Shown: positions 53,154 to 64,000 of the stretch, piece by piece
How the letters are laid out: each line of letters begins with the position of its first letter
How positions within the stretch are numbered: the first letter of the stretch is position 1
Source of the DNA: Cercophora sp. LCS_1
Lineage: Eukaryota; Ascomycota; Sordariomycetes; Sordariales; Lasiosphaeriaceae
Reading direction: 5' to 3'
DNA: 64,000 bases
Assembly: GCA_036250225.1 (NCBI GenBank)
Contig: JAPZLL010000027.1
Coordinates: 310,001-374,000, forward strand
The notes under the pieces: model-generated
Database searches by the model: none
The model's input: only the letters and a program-made list of their open reading frames with translations
Told to the model about the DNA's origin: nothing
Translations under genes and position numbers: made by a program

Positions 53154-56100
53154 ACAGTACGCACGTAGACGCCATGATGAAGAGACCTAGTGTGTCTCGA
53201 ACTCGTCTCGCAGAAACCAAATCATCCAAGACTTGACCAGGGCGATTCTTGAGACTCCTGAAAATTTTCAAACATCACATATCTTTGACATTGTTCATGG
53301 TGGATGTCCACCAGCCACCCCCTGAAGGATGATCCTGGGACTGGGCGCCACCTCCAATCACTAGCCACAGGTTACCTCATCGAGCGTTATCTTTGCGAAG
53401 CAGGTGACGTTGCAGCCACCTTCGAGAATGTTCGGTGTATATATTGGATTCTGACGAGCGTGGGTAGCACCAGCTAGTTTGGCTAGATAGCAATGTCCTA
53501 ATCCGAGGACCCGCATGCTGGACGATGCCTGTTCTAGCGTTGCGATGCGACCATCGATGCGCGCTTGCGTAAGGGGGTCGCGTCCGGTGTGCGGTGTAGG
53601 ACCCGGGGAAGGATACTAGGCTCGAGAGTCTAATCATAGAATCTGGGGCCGGGCCGATGTCTCACCCAAGGTCTGCGTCCCGGGTACGAACCCCCAACCG
53701 TCTCTAGACCTCTTCTTTCTCCGCTGCCCAAGTGGAGCGGTGTCGCACAAAGCGTGCTCCGAGCCCCGATGTTTCAGTCGGCTGCTTGGTGACATAGCTT
53801 GGAAGACGGACGGACAAGCAGAAAGAGGGACGGACGGCAGGCCTAGATGGGTTCCTCTGCCCTGCGGCACGGCCGGCATGCCCGGGATGGGACGCCGGCA
53901 ACTGCGTCTTGGGCTGCCTAGACTGCAGTTCCAATCTGTTTAGAGCGTCGACCATCTCAGGTAAATGATGTAGGGCGCTGGGGTAGTTAACCGGGATCAC
54001 GAGCACACCAAGGACGACGACGCGAGAAGACTGGTTATTCGAGCCCGTCTCCAACAAGCTCATTCCAGATTAAAATGGCCTGTGTCTGCTACGAGTTAGA
54101 GGGCTCGAGATATTACCAGTTCAGGGAAGCGGTATTACCCACGAGTTCCTACGTTCAGGGATCCACCTAACTCCGCTAACGGCGTTAATACCTAAGCTGT
54201 TGTCTGTCTCGGCCGGGGGAGACCTAAAGCCAGACAAGGACGCCGTCGATATTGCCATGGGATACGAACCGGGCACGGCTGCCGGGACACCGAGAAGGGG
54301 ATAGATTGACGTGTTTCTGCTTCTCCCGCAGCCTTCGGTGGGCTCTGGCGTCATGGGCGGCTTTTGATCAGAACTTGATCATCATGTTTGCCCACCTGTG
54401 GGAGGCAGTGTACATCTCGGCTCGGTTCCCGGGGGCATGTCGGCCGAGCAGCACATCGGACGAAGCGTTGGCGAGATCCTACCCCAAGATTCCTGTATAT
54501 TTTGATCATCTCACATCGGCCGTCGCACAACCCCGCATAGCTTTGACGTGTTAATATTGTCTCGTCCATAAGAGCCTCCTTCCCAGGGACTTGGGTAGTT
54601 TGGTCGTGGCTTGGTCCCTACTGTGATGCTTATCAGATGACCGCCGGGAGCGCCTATTCGGGGAGTAGTGCGTAGCTTGGTATCCTGTCTTCCCCGTCGG
54701 CGTGGCGGTGGCCGATATGACATACCAAGTCGCGGCCCAGGTAGCCACAGCGGCGATATTGTAGGGAGGAGATTGAAACGAAAAAAAAAAAGGTACCAGG
54801 TACGGACCGGGCGGCCAACCGATGAGATGCAGAGTATTAATTAAGACACCAATGAGCCCGAGGACCCAGAGGGGGGCCTTGAAGTCTCTGCCATAGCCAA
54901 AACCCTACCCGTGATATGGCGTCTGATCTGATGGGGTCTCCCAGGAGACCATAATCCGGCCGCGTCCGCTCGAGTCGTTGGGCTCATCAGTCAGCATTCG
55001 CCCGGGGGGGGGGGGGGGTTGACTGTGCGTCGGAACGCGGCACCGAACCTGAGAGGGCGAGTTCTCGCCACGGGGCGCCAAGACATGTTGGGAGGATGGG
55101 GAAGCAATTTAGCCTGCCCGCTTCGCTGTCGTTCTGAGCGTCCAGGTTGTATTAGCCTAAGGTATCCAAGACTCCCCCAACCGCAACAGCAACTTGGTCG
55201 GGTTCCAAATTTGGCAACACGCCACCGAACCTGTCAGCCAGAACACTGCGACCTTCCACTTACCCACCCACCACACAAGGGGCTCGAATGCGTCTTGCAG
55301 CAGTCATGTCGCAGAGAGGCTCGCGCATCAGCTGGGAGCGCCACGGCATGGACGCCCGCTTGGCTCTTGGCCGCCGCGATTCTCGGGGTGCGTTGATGAG
55401 GTGTTAGAGGCGTTACATGGCCGGCTCGCAGTCATGGATGCCGACGGGTGCCAGGGGGGGGGCCAAACAATGGATCGGCCGTTCCAAGTTCTCGGGGCTG
55501 CGACCGGGACGATCTGGTGATCACGGTCCCCGACACCATGCCAAATACACACACTATGCGCACCTCGTACCTGTCGATGAATGATGAATGACAGATTCGC
55601 CCTTGTTCTCGCCCGCGGCCGGCCTGAGACGAAAACAAGCTGAAAGACGATGAGGAGCCACACGCTGCCCTGCGTACATAGACGAAAGCGAGACCGAAAT
55701 AACAACTGGGTCCTGACGGCGGCCAGACAGCTATCACTGGGCAGCAGGCCAAACAGCCTAGGCGGCGGCCGTTTCTGGCAGAATAAAAATCAATTCAAAC
55801 ATCGATCCCGCGTCGGACCAAGTGACGAGTTGGGCACCTTGATGGGTGCGCTTGTGCGGGCTGTTAGCGGTGGCATCGGGCCCACCGCGGCAGCACTAGC
55901 AAGACGTTGATGGATGGCAGCATGACATTGACTGAGAGTGCGATGAGACGGTGGACGGCCTGAACCGCGCGTGCAGCTTCGAGAGCAAGGTCGTTTTTCG
56001 AATTTTATTGCGGTGGGCCCTCCTGCTTATTAGAGTGCTGCTCAGGTGAGCGACTTGGAAGGAGCAGCAGATGGGGGAAGGGGCAAGCAGACGAGTTCCT

Positions 56101-57246
56101 GCCTAACATGCGCCTCGAACTGGCAGCGGCACAGGCTTGCCCGAGTCCCGGCTATTTTCACGCTCGACCCCTCGACCCCCTCGCATTCTCGCGACGGCAG
56201 TCAAACCCATCAATCAGAGCCCCGCGTCTCTGCCCTCGCTGCGCAGGTTTCGGGCTCGCGTGTAAATCGCCCGGCCGTTCATCTAAACATGAAGCACACA
56301 CCTGGCCACCAGCCACAGCCAACCGTCCGTCTCGATGCCGTCCAGCCATTGACCGACGAGCGAGAGCTAGCTCGCTCCCGCGGCCGCACTGTTGCTGCTG
56401 GTCTCACCCACGAAACGCATTATTTTCTCTCTTCCCTTTTGCTCACAGCACTTGCCCTCTTTGCACTCACACGTTCTGCAGTCCAAGAAACGATTTCCTG
56501 GATCACCTTCCTCGACTGGACCGTCAGGTTGCGCCGTTTCCGCAATCAAAACGCCCCCTCTCTGCGTTCGGCTCGAAGCGAGCGTGGCCATCTCGGCGAC
56601 GTAACTCTCACAACGCACGCACGCACTCACACACAACCACATTTGCAAGTCGCCCACCTTCTTCCACCCCCCCCCCCTCCACCTCCACCTCCACCAGCCC
56701 GAAAATACGTCGCTGTACCCTGTACCCGCATAACAGCCACGCCAAGGCCGGGTCAAGTCGCGCCAATTGATTACATGGCAATCTAGATGAATTGACGTCA
56801 ATTGTATCTCTCGGCCCTAGTGGCCAGCCCCCGATCCAACTGGCGCATGCTTCCATGCAATAACCTACTGAGCCGACCCGGGGCTGATTTGCTGGCTCAG
56901 AGTGCACACCTGGTTCGCCTGCCGTCAGAGGGCGGGTGCGACACAACTGCCGCGACACCCCCGACCCAGAGTAAAAGAGGTGTCGAGCCAGACAGCCAGC
57001 CCTCTAGGTTCCGGGGACGCTTCGACTCGCGTGTGGAGAAGCGTAGACGCTGCGGTTGAGAAAAAGGGCCCTTCATCCCGGCGCCGCCCCGTTCGGAACT
57101 GCGACTTGCAGCAAGCGTCTGCGTGCGTCGACCGTTGACCGATCGATCGTGCGTGCACCCGCAACCCGTCAAAAAGGCCGAGATATCGCTCTCGTGCCTT
57201 TTTTACCCTGCGGCTCCCCCCGCCAGTCTGGTTTCACGATGCTGCA
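53154..57246. other. 4.1-kb gap, no supportable gene
   Basis: Open frames up to 246 codons (56046-56786) exist but contain His/Pro/Arg strings and a poly-Pro run from a C-rich tract; no motif or splice structure supports them. A run of 15 G lies at 55004-55018 and C/CCA-rich tracts at 56670-56697. The right part probably is the leader and promoter of the C2H2 gene. Confidence 0.5.
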
Positions 57247-59065
57247 GTGGATGCACCCCCGCGAACCATCCGCGCTGCACCCTCCTCGATGTCGGGCCTT
57301 GAACAGCCTCGAGTAATGCACGATGAGGGACCCTTCACGGCGGCTGTCCATCACCATGGCCACGGCGCTCACGTCTCCCAGCCAGGCCATCCTCAAGCCG
57401 CCGTGACGGCCGAACATGTTGTCCCGTGCCCGTGAGTGCAACCTCGATGATGTCGCCGTCGTCGGCCTCCCCTCGCCGTGAGCCGGTGCTGACAAGACCC
57501 GCAGCTATGAAGCCAAGGTGATCCGCGATGGTACCACGGCGCGCATGGTACTCATGTTCCTGCGGGAGCTGATGGAGCAGCCGCCGTCGTACAACCAGTT
57601 CCAACAGACGCATAGCTGTCCCATGATGAAGTGCTATGAAAAATTTCCAGAGCCCCTTTTGCTCGTGCAGCACCTGCTGTCGTGCCCCGAGCTGCCAAAC
57701 GGCGAGTTTGACTGTGACAAGTGCAGCAACTGGCACCAGTTCCCGACCAGCGAGAAGGACTGGTCGATGTGGCAAGGGTGGTCCGGGAAGCTGCAACGAC
57801 ACCCCCAGCATATGCATGTGCCCGAACGAAAGCGAAGCTTCAGCTCCAAGATGAGGGAGACCTTTACCATCCGCAAGAAGGACCCGCGCAAACAGTCATT
57901 CGATGGCATGCCGTTTTCGCCGACTTCTCGACCAGGCACATCGGCGTCGGGAGCGTCGAGTATTATGACGATGAGCAAGTGCCCGGAGCATGAGGCGATG
58001 GTGTTCCCGGCCCCGGTTCATGCCGCCGGTCAGGGGTTCATGCCGGTCCAAAAACCACAGATATCAACTACGGCTCCACAGATCGACACGACCATGTTTT
58101 GGTCGGTAGGCGACGCTGACCCCATGGAAGGCTTGCGGTCGGCCGTGTCGTCGATTGCTCCATCTTCGATTGCCCCGTCGACGTACGACACCGACACAAC
58201 AAAGGGGACATCAACAACAAACACGTCCCAAACTACCCTGTTTAATCCTGCTCTAGGGCCATATCAATCTCCCGACGTCATGACACCTCCATTTATCTTT
58301 CCACCTCAACCCACCTTCGACAACGGTTCAACACCCTTAGGAGGTCATCCACAATCATCCGCCATGTCGATAGACGAACCACTCCACGTCAACGATGCTG
58401 CGCTGTCACCGGCGGACACCGCCACACCGAGCGACAGCCGAACGTGGTGGGGTGCAAAGGCGGATATCGACACACCGCGACCGACGCCGGTAGCGTCGCC
58501 TTTCTACGGCATGGCACAACCAATGGCCCATAACCTATCACGGACGATGAGTCACGAGACGATACAAGAAGCCATGCCTGGCCTCTTTCAACGAGCATTA
58601 TCCGAGGGAACCCAGATCGAGGCTCTGTCGCCACACGCCAGCCACGCACACCATAATCACCACTCGGATGGGTCGTCGATGACGGGGCGATCTTCGCCAA
58701 CCGACGAGCTTGTCTGTGATGAGTGCCAGTGGAAGCCGCGTGGCGTCAGGGAAAACTTGAGGGGGTACCTCCGCAAGCACAAAAACACGCACAAGGGGTT
58801 GCGATTACCGTGTGATGTGGTGGGATGTACGAAGACATTTAGTCGACTCGATAACCTCAAAAAACACAAAAAAGACAAGCACGGAATCGATGAACCGGGA
58901 AGTGTGCTGCCTTTGAAGCGGGTAGCCGAGGAGTTTGCTGAGCATGTGGACGAGGAGCCGACGGAGAACAAACGGCCGGCGGGACTGACCGCGGGACTGA
59001 CCGAGGCCGACATACGCAACGCATCAGGGGACTACTCGATGTTGTGGCCTGCATTGCATTTCTGA
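57247..59065 (+). CDS. C2H2 zinc-finger transcription factor
   Basis: Two exons: 57247-57431 and 57505-59065, 581 aa if it starts at the ATG at 57247; ATGs at 57289 and 57319 are alternatives. The junction codon is CCC (Pro-Tyr-Glu-Ala). Near residue 90 an atypical Cys/His cluster reads CPMMKCYEKFPEP, LVQHLLSCPEL and CDKCSNW. A long Ser/Thr/Pro-rich middle follows with a SIAPSSIAPSTYDTDTT repeat. The C-terminal part has a modified finger (CDECQWKPRGVRENLRGYLR with KHKNTH) and a classic one (CDVVGCTKTFSRLDNLKKHK then KDKH), next to a KRVAEEFAEH helix. The pair of adjacent fingers predicts DNA binding. The long gene-free upstream stretch suggests complex regulation. Confidence 0.88.
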
Positions 59066-59393
59066 AAACTCGCAAAAGAGATCTTCTTTGTCTTGTGTTC
59101 TACTCGTGTTGTTTGCACCACCGGGCTTGCATTACCAACTGGTGTGGTAGCACACCATATTACCTGCTTTTACAGCACTTTTCCTTCTCGTCGTCTTGGA
59201 GAGCATTATAGTGTACGGTGGCATAGTGGATTATCATGGCACGGAAACATCAATACTGGGGGGTGGCAGCCTGTTTATAGGCAGTCGCCCAAGGGAGAGT
59301 AGTGGTGTAGATAGATACCTGGGTACGCATACCTGACTCGACGGAGTATAACCGAATTGGATCATCACATTGTGCAAACCGCCCATCTGTTGA
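59066..59393. other. Convergent 3' intergenic region
   Basis: The 328 bp between the convergent C2H2 and P450 genes; nothing else is seen. Confidence 0.5.
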
Positions 59394-61100
59394 TTAGGTG
59401 CCATTCCTCTCCGAAACAGTCACCATGATAGGATGTCGCTGCATCTCAAACGTGCCCCAGTCCCATGCGAGATCGAGCTCAGGGCTACACAACTTGAACT
59501 ACATTTCATCAGCACAGTCATCGGGAAAATCGTTATGAGAGAAAAAACTCACATCAAAACTCAACAACAAAGTCGGCACGACAACCTTGATCTCCATCTC
59601 GGCCATGTTCCTCCCCAAACACACCCGCCCACCCAATCCCCACGCCAGATTCGCCCTCTCCATTGTTGCTATCTCCTCCCTCGTCCGCCTCAAGAACCGC
59701 TCCGGCCTAAACGTATCGGTATCATCACCAAACACCTCGCTGTCGTTATGCACAACCTTTGGCGCGACGCCGACAACCGTTCCCGGTGGCAGATACGTAT
59801 CACCGAGGCGACATCCCCCCTTTGGAACGACGCGTTCAAGCGGTATAGCCAGCGGTGCGCTGAGACGGAGGGCTTCGCGGACGACTGCGTCGAGGTAGGG
59901 GAGGGGCTGGACTTGGGTGTATGAAATGGGATGGTGTAATTTGGCCGTGGTTAGTTCGGATAGGAGGGTGCGATGGATGTGGGCGTGTCGGAGGATGAGG
60001 TAGAGGATTGCGGTTAGGGCGCCCGAGGTGGTGTCGGCGCCGGCGGAGATGGTTGAGTTTGTGAGGGTTGGGAGGAGGGACGGGGGGATTTGGTGGGCGG
60101 AGGTTAGGGGCTGGGGGGTGGAGGAGGATTTAGTCAGGGAGATGTAGGTTTGGAGGAGGTCGGGACGGGATGTTTCCGAGGAAGATGAAGGGGAGGGGTC
60201 GGATTTCGACAGGCGGGTGGTTATCTGGCGGGCAGAGTGCGCCGCCCAAAGGGAGGGGGTTGACGGGATGTGCTTTGACAAGAACCGGTTCTGGAAGATG
60301 AGACGCTCCAGACGGGGCAAGGGTTGCCATGCATACCAGTGGAAGATGCGGCGGTAGAGGGTGGATGCCATCTCGTGGGGGTCGGTGTTGCATGGGAGGT
60401 GGGTTGGGGGCGTGGAAAAGGCGGTTAGGAAGAGAAAGTCGAGCTGGAAGTATTGAATTGTGGTGTACAGGTTGAAAGGGCCGCCGCCGAGGTGGTACCG
60501 GCGGATGTTGGAAATGAGCGCGTCCAGGACCCTGGTGAGGTCCGGTTGGAAGGGGAGTAGGTTTTTGGCGGAAAAGGCTGGGCCGACGGCGCGTTTGATG
60601 GCGCGGTTGAGGGGTTCGTCTTGCATGTCCAGGAGGCTGCCGATGGATTTTCCGTTGATGAAGACGCGGAGAGGGCTGTAGGAGTCGGCCTAGGCGGTTT
60701 AGTTACTTGAATATTATAATTGATGGGCTGGGTGGACCTTGGCGAAACCGCCGCGGGGTGAGGCGATGATGGGGATAAAGGATGGGTCGCTGATGCTGAC
60801 GGTGTTGGGGCCGATGCGGACAATGGGGCCATATTGCTCGTGGACGTTGATCAGGGTTGGGATGAAGGAGTCGAAGAATTGGATTCGCGCTCGCCAGAGG
60901 TCGGTGAAGGCGGCGAGGAAGGGGCCTGGGATGTGGCCGAGTTTTTGGTACCGTCTGAAGAGAACGAAGACGGCGGCGATAGCTAGAAATCTAGTGCCAA
61001 CGGCCCAGAGAATCGGAGGAATCATGATTGGGCTCAACAATTTGGCGATGGTGAAGATGAAAAGTTCAAGTTTGGGCAAGGAGTTTGGGGAAATGTTCAA
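59394..61100 (-). CDS. Cytochrome P450 monooxygenase
   Basis: Three exons: 60738-61100, 59553-60689 and 59394-59498, 534 aa. An N-terminal membrane anchor (IMIPPILWAVGTRFLAIAAV) precedes HIPGPFLAAFTDLWRA, the Pro-rich hinge. The I-helix reads STISAGADTTSGAL, the K-helix ExxR is VVREALRLSAPL, the PERF region is DTFRPERFL, and the heme loop is WGLGGRVCLGRNMAEMEIKV, with Trp in place of the usual Phe of FxGGxRxCxG. The C-terminal exon ends MQRHPIMVTVSERNGT, normal for microsomal fungal P450s. The first intron uses an uncommon GTCCAC donor. The enzyme sits in the ER membrane and needs a P450 reductase; the substrate is unknown and no biosynthetic core gene lies next to it. Confidence 0.93.
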
Positions 61101-62491
61101 GGTGGACGTCGCAATGAAAAGGCAGTGCTCCTATCAGGTTTGGGAATCTTTGCCCAGCATCAGATGCAAATGCGATGCATCGGGCGTGCAGGCCGTCAGC
61201 GCAATATCGCCAATGGCAGTCCAGGTCTCCTGAGTAAGCGCACGACTGCCCCAGGGAGGAACGGGGGTTTCCCCGCAATACACTTCCCAATCGACAGAAT
61301 GCGTACGCCGCATCTGCATCACTCGTCAGCAGGGTGGTCAGAAACCCCGAGACTTTGTCAATGATTGGCTCACTCAATCTTGACGAATTCTTGGCGTTGC
61401 ATCCGAGACAGCTGGGGCTCCGGACGGGCATTACAAGACGGTGTATTACAGAAGAGGAAAGGTAAAATTCGTTGATAGCCACGTTCAGGGTCTGGGTGTT
61501 GCAGTATGAAGTAATTTTGTGTGTATCTGCATCACTTGGTCACGCGATCTGAAGAAATCCGGGTGGTTGCTCCAAGGAGACGCAGGATTGGGTGTCGGCC
61601 CCTGTGGGCCGTGGGCTTTGTGAACTGCTTTTGAATGCAGGCTTTTCACTGAGCGGGTGGGATTGCGCAACGGTTTAAGAGACACTGTATTATTTCAAAC
61701 GTATCTACCGTGTAGGTCGGATGTAGATCTTGCCGGGGCTCGACCCCCTCCCGCTCTGTTTCTTTTTTCTCTCTTTATTTCCTTTTTTTCCCTGTCCCTT
61801 TTCTTCCGGCGCCTTGTGCTGTGGAGCGAATTGGGAGATGTGAAGAAAGGCTCCTTTTAATTATAAGAATACATCCAGTATTCGGATATGCCCACCTAAG
61901 TAGAAAGATCACTCATCGATACTAAGCGGAGTCGGCAGCGGTCAACATGGTAGGAAAGCGCATCCCGGGCCGGGCACCCTCACAATTTCATCCAAACTCC
62001 ATCGCTCGAGCCGGCGCGTCCCATAGCAACACGACACGCCCAAGGCTCACATGCTTTGGCCCCACCTTCCGTTCAAGATCTGAAGCGATCTGCTCGTCAC
62101 TTTCCCGTTTACCTTTAAGTGTGGATTTCTTGGAGCCTGGGGAAGTTCGTGGTATTCAGATAAATTGTCCACGGCGAGCAATACAGCCTTGACCTTCCAA
62201 TCCTTCTCTTCGCATCCCTCTGGATACCTACCTTGACCTACTTTCTTTGCAGGTGATCACCTTTTTCAGCGCGACGCGCTACCGCCGCTCTATGTGCGTT
62301 CTGGACCTGCCCTCTCGCGACGCTACACTTGCAACGCTCGCGCCGTTTAGGGCGAGTTCTGGACCGACTTCTTTCTGCCTCCCGCACATGCTAATCTTGT
62401 TTACCTGGCCAGTGACGGTATTCTACTGAATCACGCATTCGCATCTCGACAAGTCTTCCCCATATCTGACAGACTCTTCAAGTTCACAAAG
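61101..62491. other. Intergenic 1.4 kb, divergent promoters
   Basis: This gap separates the divergent P450 and orphan-family genes. Open frames (61066-61482 minus, 61947-62192 plus) carry no motif. A T/C-rich stretch lies at 61759-61806. Confidence 0.5.
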
Positions 62492-63453
62492 ATGTCGCCG
62501 CGTAGAAACCTCGAATACGACCTCCCCGGCCTCTACAACTGGGAGATGTTGAAAAGCCGCCAGATCCGCCGGCTCCTCGAAACCAACAGCCCCTACAGTC
62601 CCGATGGAACCTCAGGCCGTCAAGTCATTGTTCGCAACCTGACGGTCCTGTTCCGCCTCTTGCGCCTCTTCGACGACGTCAAGACAATCGCATCGCTATT
62701 CTGCGCTCACCGCAACGAAGTAGCGCGGTTCACAATTCAACTCACGGCGCTGTGGAAGAGTCTCGTCCAAGGGCGCGAGACATACCTAAAGGAACGCCAA
62801 GACGACCCATGGAAGGATCAAGAGGGCCCGCCCCTTATGAAGCTGTATCCGGTTCAGACAGCCGACGAAAAGCGGCTGCTCATCCTGATTGACAAGTTTC
62901 GTACGGATGGCATGGACCACGGCGAGGGCGTGCAGGCCAAGCGCGAGAGCGACGCCATCGTGCGAGACTGGACGCAGGCTTTCGCTGCCGACCCTCAAGA
63001 CCTCGTTGATACAGGACTGCCTAGATACTGCGACGGCGATGATAAGCCTGAGGTTGATGACGCTGATACGGTGATTGTTGACGACGACAGTAAGTTTGGC
63101 GGGCCTGTGCAGGATGGATTTAGGCTGACACTCTACATATAGACGAGCCGCCATCCCAAGAGGAGCTGTTCGCCCGGGCTCTGGCCGGTGTGTACGACGA
63201 GGCCCTCGAGATGGGCGCCACACGACTGAAGCGCAACATTACGAAGTGGCTGGCGTCGGTCGAGGACACAGATGCCGGTGCGGCTTACCTCGCGGCCACC
63301 GGCAGACTAGACCCCAAGCGAGCTGTCAATTCACCTGCCGGGGCAAAGGCTGTGAAGCAGGCACGCGCTGGGAACTCCCACGCCGGCCAGGGCAATAACA
63401 GAGGCGGCAGACAGCGAGGGCACAGGGGAGGCCACCGCAACAACAAGGTGTGA
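62492..63453 (+). CDS. Orphan-family protein with RGG-like tail (intact paralogue)
   Basis: Two exons: 62492-63089 and 63143-63453, 302 aa; intron GTAAGT...TATAG, junction codon AAC. The N-terminal half is helical: DLPGLYNWEMLKSRQIRRLL, VIVRNLTVLFRLLRLFDDV, ARFTIQLTALWKSLVQ and GRETYLKERQ. Then come TADEKRLLILIDKFRTDG and VRDWTQAFAADPQDLVDTG, an acidic linker (DDKPEVDDADTVIVDDD), a second helical part after the intron (LFARALAGVYDEALEMGATR) and a Gly/Arg/Asn tail GNNRGGRQRGHRGGHRNNK that resembles RNA-binding RGG boxes. No known domain. It is homologous along the first two thirds to the amber-interrupted gene at 21788-22592, which lacks the RGG tail. Confidence 0.75.
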
Positions 63454-64000
63454 TCACCGTACCGGGATGAAACAAGTCCTTGGGTGCGCTGAAGATCCGG
63501 AGTTTTGCGAGCTGAGCTTCTGGGGCTTGATAATGAACGGGGAGGCAGCCAGGGGGAGATACCGGCGGTGGTTCAGCGTCAAAGATGACCCGGGTGGTTT
63601 CGCCAGGCATCAGCTCCCTATCTTCTGATCAGAAGGCATGCGTACTGTGGTTGGAAAGGGCATGACGCAAGGTTCAAGCAAACTACTTTATCTAAATCCA
63701 GTTAGTCTCGCCGGAAAGCCAATCCAGGTAGCGCTCGGATAGTCCCGAGTTAGCCAAGTCATAAGCCAGGGTCGTTGTGTCTATGACTCGTTTGGCGAAA
63801 ACTCTTCTCGTCCTGTCCATCTGAGAGGGTCGTCATGCAGAACATCCAGGACGTTTATACAGAAATTCAGGGCGCGACTGGATAAAAGGTCAACTACTTT
63901 AAACCTCTCTGCACCTCAACGAGTTATGTGCCAGAGAGAAACGAATTGAAATGTCCAGATTCTTAAGTTCTCGGCCTCCCCCTTATGGCCCGCATTTGGA
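63454..64000. other. 3' flank to window end
   Basis: No supported gene in the last 550 bp. A small minus-strand frame overlaps the orphan gene's 3' end and is a shadow. Confidence 0.5.

Noticed and set aside
56046..56786. 246-codon plus-strand open frame with poly-Pro
   Set aside because: The Pro run comes from a C-rich tract and the rest is unstructured; more likely leader/promoter of the C2H2 gene.

Overview
The window is nuclear DNA of a filamentous ascomycete, most likely a Sordariomycete. The evidence is short introns (about 50-80 bp, GTRNGT...YAG), compact housekeeping genes with Pezizomycotina-type proteins, fungus-specific families (HET domain, fungal C2H2 and homeobox families, CVNH lectin), and decayed accessory genes interrupted by in-frame stop codons. 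The species cannot be fixed from the sequence alone. There is no CRISPR array, rRNA or convincing intact tRNA.

Layout. 0-8.3 kb: the 3' part of a flavin monooxygenase gene (-), two RING/IBR proteins (+; the first lacks RING2, the second is complete and has a minisatellite in its last intron), and between them a peroxisomal membrane protein of the PMP4/Tim17 family. 10.5-20 kb is the core housekeeping block: NSA2 (60S biogenesis), SPT2 (histone chaperone), RPP2 (ribosomal stalk P2), MPS1 (spindle checkpoint kinase) and mitoribosomal bL21m (MRPL49). These genes were resolved exon by exon.

20.99-24.68 kb is a 3.7-kb segment bounded by near-identical 290-bp inverted repeats. Each arm holds two copies of an about 83-bp tRNA-like (A-box/B-box) unit. 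Inside lie a Ser-rich orphan gene and an amber-interrupted paralogue of an orphan gene found at the other end of the window (62.5-63.5 kb). 25.8-30.6 kb holds a multi-pass membrane protein and an FAD oxidoreductase.

31-40 kb is an accessory, decaying island: a frameshifted acidic protein gene, a HET-domain relic, a divergently transcribed pair made of a compact protein-kinase-like gene and a gene with a PD-(D/E)XK-like E-x-K motif (interrupted by one TAG), a homeobox relic and a C2H2 relic. A small secreted CVNH protein follows at 40.1 kb.

42.2-43.8 kb encodes a bHLH transcription factor. Upstream of it about 6.9 kb has no supportable gene. 50.7-53.2 kb has two small orphan genes and a relic of a G-protein alpha subunit. 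57.2-63.5 kb has a C2H2 transcription factor with a long non-coding upstream region, a cytochrome P450, and the orphan RGG-tailed protein. The strongest candidates for something undescribed are the kinase/nuclease-like divergent pair at 34.0-36.1 kb and the inverted-repeat segment that carries a member of an orphan family.
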